A DNA stretch of 5,328 nt from Deltaproteobacteria bacterium (GTDB taxonomy: Bacteria; Desulfobacterota; JADFXK01), in the NCBI GenBank assembly GCA_015233285.1, contig JADFYA010000266.1, positions 1 through 5,328 of the forward strand, read 5' to 3'. The notes beneath the pieces are model-generated. The model worked only from the letters and a program-made list of their open reading frames with translations, was not told the DNA's origin and ran no database searches. Below are positions 1-4,946 of this stretch, one piece after another (positions within the stretch are counted from its first letter, which is position 1; the number at the start of each line of letters is the position of its first letter). The position numbers and the translations under genes are program-made.

Positions 1-288
1 GCTCTAGGCATGACCATTGAAAGGATCCGGCTGGCCGACTCCATCTGCGGCTGGATTGATGGTCGCAGCAGATTTGCCAGACTGGGCCTTCTGGTCCATA
101 TTTCCGCCGGTTTCATTCAGCCGGGGATCGACAACCATCAAGTTCTGGAGCTTTTCAACTTCGGCCCCCATCCCCTGGAACTAGTTTCCGGCACTAAGAT
201 TTGTCAGTTCATTTTCTGTCGGACCGAAGGTCAAGGTTCCTATGCCTTGTCGGGTCGTTTCGCCACTCAATGTCTAGACAATTTTTGA
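1..288 (+). CDS. dcd: dCTP deaminase, 3' part (5' end outside window)
   Basis: This is the C-terminal 95 residues of a dCTP deaminase, the cytosolic enzyme of the trimeric dUTPase fold that converts dCTP to dUTP plus ammonia for dTMP synthesis. The frame is open from base 1, and the ATG at 10 is internal because family-like sequence (a T-x-E-R strand) already surrounds it. Visible family marks are DGRSRFARLGLLVH, which carries the Arg-Ser...Arg residues of the nucleotide-binding loop (R110, S111 and R115 in E. coli Dcd). Next comes the PG...QVLEL strand, whose Glu (codon 148-150) corresponds to catalytic E138. The segment ending KICQFIF and a GRF-containing tail follow. The loop before the Glu (IDNHQ) differs from the E. 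coli WSGCI. About half the protein is missing. The dnaJ gene follows after 23 bases and is probably co-transcribed. A dUTPase or a bifunctional deaminase/dUTPase is the alternative, and the GRS-x-x-AR motif favours the deaminase. Confidence 0.88.
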   Translation, partial: ALGMTIERIRLADSICGWIDGRSRFARLGLLVHISAGFIQPGIDNHQVLELFNFGPHPLELVSGTKICQFIFCRTEGQGSYALSGRFATQCLDNF

Positions 289-311
289 TCGTCTTGATCG
301 AGAGTTGATAT

Positions 312-1451
312 ATGGAAAAGAAAGATTTTTATCAAGTATTAGGCGTTCCCAAGACCGCCGCCAAGAAAGAAATTGACAAGGCCTTTAGAAAACTGGCCCG
401 CAAACACCACCCGGACGTAAATCCGGGAAATAAAAAGGCCGAAGAAAAATTTAAAGAGATCGCTGAGGCCCATGATGTCTTGTCCGATGAACAAAAGCGG
501 AAGGTTTATGACGAATTTGGACAAGAGGGGTTAAGAGCCGGATTTGATCCCGAGGCGAGCAGGCGCTATCGGAGCTGGCATTCTTCCTCCGAACAGCCCA
601 CCTGGGAAGACGTTGGAGGAGATACTGAAGGACGCTCCTACAGCTTTGAGGATTTATTCGGCGGCGTCTTTTCGCGCTCCGGGGGCCGAACCGGCCGCAG
701 GAGGCCGCAATCGGGCAACGACGTGGAATCCAGATTGTCCCTCGATTTCTTAGAGGCGATCAAGGGTGTGACGACCAGGATATCTTTGAACCGGTTACAG
801 CCATGCTCCGTTTGCGGCGCTTCCGGCCTGGACCCCGGGGTGGCCGGTGACACCTGCCCGGAATGTCAAGGCACCGGCCAGACTAACGTGGGTGATGGAC
901 CGGTCAAGTTTATGCGGGCCTGTCCGCGGTGCAGTGGTTCCGGCCGCATAAACCAAAAGCCCTGTACCGCCTGTCGGGGGCTGGGACAGCTTGAAGAAAC
1001 TGAACAAATCAGCGTGACTATTCCACCTGGTGTGGATAATGGGTCCAAAGTCCGGGTAGCCGGGAAGGGTGAGCCGGGACAACACGGCGGTCCCCCTGGA
1101 AACCTTTATTTGATCATCGAGATTAATCCTCATCCGCTTATTACCCGGAAGGGCGACGACCTTTACCTGCAGGTCCCGATAACCCTTTTTGAGGCAGTCG
1201 CGGGAGGAACAGTGACCGTTCCGACACCCTCCGGGCAGGTCAACTTAAAAATACCCAAAGGCGCCCAAAGTGGACAAAAACTCAGATTGAAAGGGAAGGG
1301 GGTTAAGAATCCTAAAACCCAGACGACCGGAGATTTTTATGCCGAAATCATGATCAAGGCGCCACCCGTCACGGATGAGCAAACCCTTGGTCTACTAAAA
1401 GACACGGAAGCCCTTTATGAGACTCACCCCAGGGCTAATCTTCATCTTTAA
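312..1451 (+). CDS. dnaJ: Class I J-domain co-chaperone DnaJ
   Basis: This 379-residue protein is a full-length class I Hsp40, close to the usual family length (E. coli 376). It delivers unfolded clients to DnaK in the cytosol and stimulates DnaK ATPase. The J domain spans residues 4-70 with the essential HPD at 33-35. The linker (about 75-145) is not a typical Gly/Phe-rich region; it is Ser/Arg rich, with one YSFEDLFGG patch. The zinc-binding domain has four Cys pairs: C165/C168, C182/C185, C204/C207 and C218/C221. Pairs 2-4 fit CxxCxGxG exactly, while the first reads CSVCGASG. The two C-terminal beta-sandwich client-binding domains occupy about 230-365, with the typical [19 protein letters not shown] segment. 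A weak GAGAG Shine-Dalgarno at 300-304 supports the ATG at 312. No dnaK or grpE is adjacent, so this may be a second (accessory) DnaJ; that is inference. The 61-112 residue antisense ORFs are shadows. Confidence 0.96.
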   Translation: MEKKDFYQVLGVPKTAAKKEIDKAFRKLARKHHPDVNPGNKKAEEKFKEIAEAHDVLSDEQKRKVYDEFGQEGLRAGFDPEASRRYRSWHSSSEQPTWEDVGGDTEGRSYSFEDLFGGVFSRSGGRTGRRRPQSGNDVESRLSLDFLEAIKGVTTRISLNRLQPCSVCGASGLDPGVAGDTCPECQGTGQTNVGDGPVKFMRACPRCSGSGRINQKPCTACRGLGQLEETEQISVTIPPGVDNGSKVRVAGKGEPGQHGGPPGNLYLIIEINPHPLITRKGDDLYLQVPITLFEAVAGGTVTVPTPSGQVNLKIPKGAQSGQKLRLKGKGVKNPKTQTTGDFYAEIMIKAPPVTDEQTLGLLKDTEALYETHPRANLHL

Positions 1452-1483
1452 TCTTTGAGTGCGTCCACCAGAATCGGCGAACA

Positions 1484-2077
1484 ATGCATCGTTTCCGCCT
1501 TTATTCCAATCCTATTATGAGCTTGAAACCGAACATCATTTGTTTGGGCGTGGGTCTGTTGTTGTTCATCCTATGCAGCACCGGTGACTATCCGGTGTTT
1601 GGGCAAGATAACCCCAGGCTGGACACCAGCGGCTCTACCGCCTCGAACCCAAGAATGAGGCAACGGATTCAATATTGCGTCGATCATCAAGATGGGACCG
1701 TGACCGACATGAGGACGCAATTGATGTGGGCCCAAGAGGTGCCGGACATGAGTTTCACCCAGGCCCAGGCGCTGGAGTATTGCCGGAAACTGACCTTTGG
1801 CGGCCATAATGACTGGCGGCTGCCTTCTCGGGAAGAATTGGAAGGCATAGTAGATACCACGAACTGGCTTGGAGACGGGACAGTGGCTCTGGATAAGAAT
1901 TGCTTCAAATTACCACCTCAGCCGGGACGACAATGTTGGTCGGCGACTCTGTCCGGAGATGATCAAGCCTTTTCTCTTGATTTTGTTTTAGCGGAAGCGC
2001 AAAAAAGTAATATCTCTGAAAAACATGGCGTCCGGGCAGTTAGAACCGGCGATCCGGTAAAACCAACTGAAGAATAA
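1484..2077 (+). CDS. Secreted DUF1566 (Lcl C-terminal domain) protein
   Basis: This 197-residue protein has an N-terminal export signal and one DUF1566 domain. The positively charged start is followed by a hydrophobic stretch at about 18-31 (IICLGVGLLLFILC). A possible signal peptidase I site follows VFG at residue 40. The Cys at 31 is preceded by FIL, which does not fit a lipobox, so a lipoprotein is unlikely. The DUF1566 pattern is clear: DGTVTDMRTQLMWAQ (70-84), QALEYCRKL (95-103), NDWRLPSREELEGIVD (109-124), CWSA (151-154) and the closing VRAVRTG. Cysteines 65, 100, 140 and 151 could form disulfides after export. The family is common in Desulfobacterota and other proteobacteria and is mostly uncharacterised; a fimbrial or extracellular binding role has been suggested for related Lcl domains, but no function can be assigned here. 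Neither the ATG at 1484 nor the in-frame ATG at 1517 has a good ribosome site, and a start at 1517 would leave a more ordinary signal peptide. Confidence 0.9.
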   Translation: MHRFRLYSNPIMSLKPNIICLGVGLLLFILCSTGDYPVFGQDNPRLDTSGSTASNPRMRQRIQYCVDHQDGTVTDMRTQLMWAQEVPDMSFTQAQALEYCRKLTFGGHNDWRLPSREELEGIVDTTNWLGDGTVALDKNCFKLPPQPGRQCWSATLSGDDQAFSLDFVLAEAQKSNISEKHGVRAVRTGDPVKPTEE

Positions 2078-2101
2078 GCTAGATAACGAAATTTCCGGTC
2101 C

Positions 2102-3544
2102 ATGACCCTACCTGATATTCTTATTCTTGTCGCCTATTTCACTTCGGTTTTGATTATAGGAGGCTGGTATTCCAAGAAGGAAAAGACCTTAACCGACTTT
2201 TTCTTGGGCGGCCGAGCCATGCCCTGGCTGGCGGTAACCATTTCCATCCTGGCTTCCGAGGTTAGTGCGGTTACCTTTATCGGAGTGCCCGGAGAAGTGC
2301 TCCGTCCGGGCGGTAATTTTAATTACATTCAGTTCGCCTTTGGCTCTTTGATCGGCCGCATTCTGGTCGCCTTTGTTTTCATGCCGGCCTTCTATAAGCA
2401 CCAGGTGACTACAGTATATGAATACCTGTGGCGCCGGTTCGGTGAGCAAACCAGGTTGGCCGGGAGCATTTTCTTCCTGGTGACCAGGCTCATGGCCAGT
2501 GGAGTCCGCCTCTTTGCCATGTCCGCGGCTTTGTCCGTCATCATGGGCTGGCCATTGTGGATGTCCTTAGCCTTGTCTGCCGGCATCTCCGTAGTTTACA
2601 CCCTGTGCGGCGGGGTCAAAGCCGTTGTCTGGACTGATGTCTTGCAGTTCGGCGTCTTCGTTAGCGGCGCGGCCATGGCCATTTATCATCTGAAATCCAG
2701 TCTGCCGCAGGGTTGGGAGACAGTCCGGCAAGTAGCTGGAGCGGCCGGGAAATTAGTCGTTTTTGACTTGACCCTGGATTTTACCAGGCCGATGACTCTC
2801 TGGGCCGGTATAATTTTCGGCACGGTGATTACCTTTGCCGTTCTGGGGACCGACCAAGATCTGGCCCAGCGGATGCTGTGTCTCAGCCGGCTTAAGGAGA
2901 GCCAAAAGGCCATCGTCTTGACCGGTCTTATTGATTTTCCCTTCGTGCTCCTTTTCCTGACCATTGGGGCGTTGCTTTACACCCATTACCAGGTGATTCC
3001 CAACCCGGCCATCCCGTCTAACACGGATTATGTCTTTCCCTACTATATCGAACACAGTCTTCCTCCCGGTCTAAAGGGCTACCTTTTGGCCGGCATCTTC
3101 GCCTCGTGTATGTCCAGCTTGTCGTCAGCCTTAGGTGGTCTGTCCTCGGTGATTATCGTTGACTTTGTCAAGCCACACCTGAAGACCGCCCGGACGGACG
3201 CAGCGTTGGTTAAGATATCCCGCCTGATGGTGGTGGCCTTCGGGGCCTTGCTGGTGTTTTCCGCCTGGATCTTTAGCCATTACAAGGGATTGCTGACACT
3301 TGGATTCAAAGTCGGTAGTTATACTTACGGAGCGTTGTTGGGCGTGTTCTTGCTGGGTGTGTTGACCCGGCGCGGTACCGCCTTCAGCGCGGTGATCGGC
3401 ATGGTGACCAGTCTTCCGGTAGTTATCCTGATCTCGTCATGCTCTGATCTCGCCTGGCCGTATTTCATCATCCTGGGCACGGTCTGGACGTTTCTGGTGG
3501 GGGCCGTGGCCATGCCGGTTGAAGGGCGGAAATATATCGATTGA
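2102..3544 (+). CDS. Sodium:solute symporter (SSS/SLC5 family)
   Basis: This 480-residue inner-membrane protein is of the LeuT-fold SSS family, which couples Na+ entry to uptake of sugars, amino acids, carboxylates or vitamins. Length and hydrophobicity fit the usual 13 or so membrane segments. Family marks are FFLGGRAMPWLAVTISILASEVSAVTFIG in and after the first helices (33-61), GGVKAVVWTDVLQ (170-182), TDQDLAQR (250-257) and FASCMSSLSSAL (333-344). The Ser pair near 338/339 probably corresponds to the Na2-site serines of vSGLT. The substrate cannot be read from sequence; the YFLGGR...MPW pattern resembles the SLC5 multivitamin/monocarboxylate branch more than PutP, which is only a resemblance. 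The start follows the DUF1566 gene by 24 bases and lacks a clear Shine-Dalgarno. The stop codon TGA (3542-3544) lies inside the -35 box of the next gene's promoter. No terminator is seen after it. Confidence 0.93.
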   Translation: MTLPDILILVAYFTSVLIIGGWYSKKEKTLTDFFLGGRAMPWLAVTISILASEVSAVTFIGVPGEVLRPGGNFNYIQFAFGSLIGRILVAFVFMPAFYKHQVTTVYEYLWRRFGEQTRLAGSIFFLVTRLMASGVRLFAMSAALSVIMGWPLWMSLALSAGISVVYTLCGGVKAVVWTDVLQFGVFVSGAAMAIYHLKSSLPQGWETVRQVAGAAGKLVVFDLTLDFTRPMTLWAGIIFGTVITFAVLGTDQDLAQRMLCLSRLKESQKAIVLTGLIDFPFVLLFLTIGALLYTHYQVIPNPAIPSNTDYVFPYYIEHSLPPGLKGYLLAGIFASCMSSLSSALGGLSSVIIVDFVKPHLKTARTDAALVKISRLMVVAFGALLVFSAWIFSHYKGLLTLGFKVGSYTYGALLGVFLLGVLTRRGTAFSAVIGMVTSLPVVILISSCSDLAWPYFIILGTVWTFLVGAVAMPVEGRKYID

Positions 3545-3569
3545 CATTAAAACATCTGATGATTATAAT
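3541..3569 (+). promoter_or_regulatory. Consensus sigma-70 promoter for the BI-1 family gene
   Basis: TTGACA at 3541-3546 and TATAAT at 3564-3569 are both perfect matches to the sigma-70 consensus and are separated by exactly 17 bases. The -35 box contains the stop codon of the upstream symporter gene. Transcription should begin near 3576, giving a leader of about 44 bases before the ATG at 3620. The seen match is exact; activity is inferred from the known consensus. Confidence 0.85.
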
Positions 3570-3603
3570 AACTGGTGGCAGCATGAACGCGATCTATGAC
3601 ATT

Positions 3604-3611
3604 AAAGGAGG
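3604..3611 (+). promoter_or_regulatory. Strong ribosome binding site that sets the BI-1 start at 3620
   Basis: AAAGGAGG at 3604-3611 is a near-ideal Shine-Dalgarno, 8 bases before the ATG at 3620. The longer reading frame begins at an ATG at 3596, but that start would place this site inside the coding region and has no ribosome site of its own. The start at 3620 is therefore preferred. Confidence 0.85.
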
Positions 3612-3619
3612 ACAGTTCA

Positions 3620-4321
3620 ATGGCAGAGTACATGTATAAACAAAGAATCGGCCTGGCCGCCGGGGTGGATGAGTTCGTGCGGAGCGTCTATAACTGGATG
3701 GCCCTGGGGTTGGCTATCACGGGCGGGGTGGCTTTTTTTACGGCCAGCAGCCCTTCGTTGATGCAAATGATTTTTGGCAATCCTATGGTTCTGATCATTC
3801 TTATTGTGGCCGAATTGGGTATGGTTTTTTCCCTGGCCGGGATGATCAACCGGATAAAGGGTAGCACGGCCTCGACCTTATTTGTGATTTACTCGATCCT
3901 TAATGGTCTGACCCTGTCGGCTATCTTTATCATGTATACCCGATCGTCCATTGCATCGACTTTCTTCGTGTGTTCCGGTACATTTGTGGCCACGAGCCTA
4001 TACGGTTATACGACCAAGAAGGATCTGACCTCGTTCGGCGGCTTCTTCTTTATGGGCCTGATCGGGATTATCATCGCGTCCCTGGTGAATTTATTCCTGC
4101 ATAGCGAAACCATCTACTGGGTAGTCACCTATGCCGGTGTGCTCGTCTTTGTTGGTTTGACGGCCTATGATACCCAGAAGATCAAACAAATTGCCGAAGT
4201 CGGGTTTGAAGATGAAGAGATGGAACACAAAGGGGCCGTGCTTGGGGCGTTGACCCTGTATCTGGACTTCATAAACCTGTTCCTGATGTTGCTCAGAATC
4301 ATGGGAGGAAGGCGAGACTAA
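3620..4321 (+). CDS. Bax inhibitor-1/YccA family membrane protein (YbhL-like)
   Basis: This 233-residue integral inner-membrane protein belongs to the BI-1/TMBIM family and matches the length of E. coli YbhL (about 234). Seven hydrophobic segments can be picked out, at roughly 28-45, 55-78, 87-107, 114-130, 140-160, 168-186 and 205-228. Signature stretches are SSIASTFFV, SLYGYTTKKDL, GLTAYDTQKIK and LGALTLYLDFINLFLMLLRI, all very close to remembered YbhL sequence. Asp184 (YDTQ) and Asp216 (YLDF) probably correspond to the two aspartates of the pH-sensing di-aspartyl pair in Bacillus YetJ, a calcium-leak protein. Bacterial members are otherwise poorly understood; YccA interacts with FtsH. The gene has its own consensus promoter and ribosome site and is followed by a terminator-like element, so it looks like a well expressed single-gene unit. 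Confidence 0.95.
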   Translation: MAEYMYKQRIGLAAGVDEFVRSVYNWMALGLAITGGVAFFTASSPSLMQMIFGNPMVLIILIVAELGMVFSLAGMINRIKGSTASTLFVIYSILNGLTLSAIFIMYTRSSIASTFFVCSGTFVATSLYGYTTKKDLTSFGGFFFMGLIGIIIASLVNLFLHSETIYWVVTYAGVLVFVGLTAYDTQKIKQIAEVGFEDEEMEHKGAVLGALTLYLDFINLFLMLLRIMGGRRD

Positions 4322-4354
4322 CTTACACTAATTTTTTTGTCCACCTCAAAATTT

Positions 4355-4375
4355 CCGTTGACATCAGGTCAACGG
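4355..4375. repeat. Perfect 8-bp inverted repeat CCGTTGAC-N5-GTCAACGG
   Basis: The arms CCGTTGAC (4355-4362) and GTCAACGG (4368-4375) are exact inverse complements with the 5-base loop ATCAG, starting 33 bases after the BI-1 stop codon. There is no T-run directly after it on the + strand, so it is not by itself an intrinsic terminator there. It could be an operator or a secondary hairpin. Its half-site GTCAAC recurs in the downstream repeat region. Confidence 0.75.
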
Positions 4376-4388
4376 CATAGTAAGATAT

Positions 4389-4472
4389 AAAAAAAGTCGC
4401 GTTTAGAAGCTCCGTCAAACGGACCGCTTCATGGCTGGTATGGCTATACCGCCGAAAAACGCGGCTTTTTTT
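4389..4472. terminator. Bidirectional terminator-like element with three-way-junction fold
   Basis: A 16-base arm of seven A then GTCGCGTTT (4389-4404) pairs along its whole length with AAACGCGGC then seven T (4457-4472), with one G-T wobble (4397/4464). The 52 bases between them fold into two further hairpins. In the first, GAAGCTCCGT (4406-4415) pairs with ACGGA and GCTTC (4419-4423 and 4426-4430) across a CAA loop with a CC bulge. In the second, GGC and GGTAT (4433-4441) pair with ATACC and GCC (4446-4453) across a GGCT loop with one bulged T. The GC stem followed by seven T fits an intrinsic terminator for the BI-1 gene; the A-run gives the same layout on the - strand, with one C-A mismatch. 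The inner hairpins are more than a terminator needs, so a small structured RNA or a MITE/REP-like element is the alternative. Confidence 0.72.
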
Positions 4473-4702
4473 ATTTATGCCCAGGTTTGCGCATCTGTCT
4501 GAATTGTGATCATGCAGATTAAATGTAGCTGCCGGAGTTGTGATCGTGGGACTTGTCTGTATTTGGTATGCGCCCACCCAGGGTGGCGCTTCGCTGTCGC
4601 TGGGCTAGATCGGGTAACCCCGGGGTATTTAGGCGGAGGCCTGGCTAATGGTGAGCTTAGCCCCGGCAATGGGCATTTAAGGCAAATCACCTTTTCGTTG
4701 GC
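4473..4702. other. Intergenic stretch without a supported gene; several small palindromes
   Basis: No coding region is convincing here; the open frames in 4475-4739 on both strands lack ribosome sites and recognisable domains. Visible structure includes an imperfect direct repeat TTGTGATCrTG at 4504-4514 and 4538-4548. A hairpin GCGCC/GGCGC at 4570-4589 has an inner ACC/GGT stem and a bulged C. ACCCCGGGGT at 4617-4626 is a palindrome, and GGCTAA/TTAGCC at 4643-4662 is an inverted repeat. CCGGGG (4620-4625) can also pair with CCCCGG (4661-4666). No tRNA, riboswitch or known small-RNA pattern was recognised. A long leader or an unknown small RNA remains possible. Confidence 0.5.
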
Positions 4703-4718
4703 GTCAACCATATTATGT
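4703..4718 (+). repeat. 16-bp direct repeat, left copy (GTCAACCATATTATGT)
   Basis: This 16-base sequence is identical to 4884-4899. The two copies bracket the 12-bp tandem array. The first nine bases, GTCAACCAT, are also the core of the array unit, so the array and the bounding repeat are related. A second GTCAAC follows at 4717-4722, partly overlapping the copy. Confidence 0.9.
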
Positions 4719-4740
4719 CAACCGCCGTTTGTCATTTGAA

Positions 4741-4892
4741 TCAACCATTGAATCAACCATTGAATCAACCATTGAATCAACCATTGAGTCAACCATTGAG
4801 TCAACCATTGAGTCAACCATTGAGTCAACCATTGAGTCAACCATTGAGTCAACCATTGAGTCAACCATTGAGTCAACCATTGAGTCAACCAT
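4741..4892 (+). repeat. 12-bp tandem array, 12 full units plus 8 bases
   Basis: Units of TCAACCATTGAR run head to tail without spacers. The first three units (4741-4776) end in GAA and the next nine (4777-4884) end in GAG; a partial unit TCAACCAT (4885-4892) merges into the right 16-bp direct repeat. There are no other differences between units. The left neighbour (4733-4740, CATTTGAA) looks like a degenerate unit end. The block order of the two variants fits expansion by slippage or unequal exchange from two founders. The unit is a multiple of three, so two + frames stay open by arithmetic (repeating Ser-Thr-Ile-Glu and Gln-Pro-Leu-Ser/Asn). Absence of spacers excludes CRISPR, and 12 bp is shorter than typical plasmid iterons. 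Confidence 0.97.
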
Positions 4893-4897
4893 ATTAT
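4868..4897 (+). promoter_or_regulatory. Possible promoter with -35 inside the repeat array
   Basis: TTGAGT (4868-4873, four of six to consensus) lies in the penultimate array units, 18 bases before TATTAT (4892-4897, five of six), which belongs to the right 16-bp direct repeat. Initiation would fall near 4904, inside the following hairpin and about 40 bases before the MBL-fold gene. It is only moderately consensus-like, but it is the best + strand candidate seen for that gene. Confidence 0.4.
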
Positions 4898-4899
4898 GT
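4884..4899 (+). repeat. 16-bp direct repeat, right copy (GTCAACCATATTATGT)
   Basis: This copy is identical to 4703-4718. It overlaps the end of the tandem array on its left and the left arm of the 16-bp inverted repeat on its right, so three repeat classes meet here. Confidence 0.9.
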
Positions 4900-4927
4900 A
4901 AACTTCTGAAGGAAGTTTACATAATAT
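4891..4927. repeat. Perfect 16-bp inverted repeat upstream of the MBL-fold gene
   Basis: ATATTATGTAAACTTC (4891-4906) is the exact inverse complement of GAAGTTTACATAATAT (4912-4927), with the 5-base loop TGAAG. No T-run follows, and it sits only 19 bases before the ATG at 4947, so a terminator is unlikely. It could be an operator for a dimeric regulator, an RNA hairpin in the 5' leader, or the end structure of a mobile repeat. Confidence 0.93.
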
Positions 4928-4946
4928 TTCTTATCGGACGTTGGAT

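Noticed and set aside
3596..3619. Longer start of the BI-1 gene at ATG 3596
   Set aside because: It would put the strong AAAGGAGG inside the coding region, has no ribosome site of its own, and adds eight residues unlike the family.
4332..4338. Terminator at the seven-T run just after the BI-1 stop
   Set aside because: No GC stem precedes the T-run; the 4389-4472 element fits a terminator much better.
4475..4739. Small genes on both strands in the intergenic stretch (77-84 residues)
   Set aside because: No ribosome site or recognisable domain; the frames overlap hairpins and each other on opposite strands.
4741..4892. CRISPR array
   Set aside because: The 12-bp units are contiguous with no spacers and are far shorter than CRISPR repeats; no cas gene is present.
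4877..4904. A dif/Xer recombination site
   Set aside because: Only one arm (TTATGTAAAC) resembles the XerD half; the 11 bases expected to be the XerC arm do not match, and the inverted copy is in the wrong arrangement.
4715..4909. Protein-coding repeat gene (Gln-Pro-Leu-Ser/Asn repeats, ATG at 4715)
   Set aside because: No ribosome site precedes it, the frame is open only because 12 is a multiple of three, and nothing outside the array looks like a protein domain.
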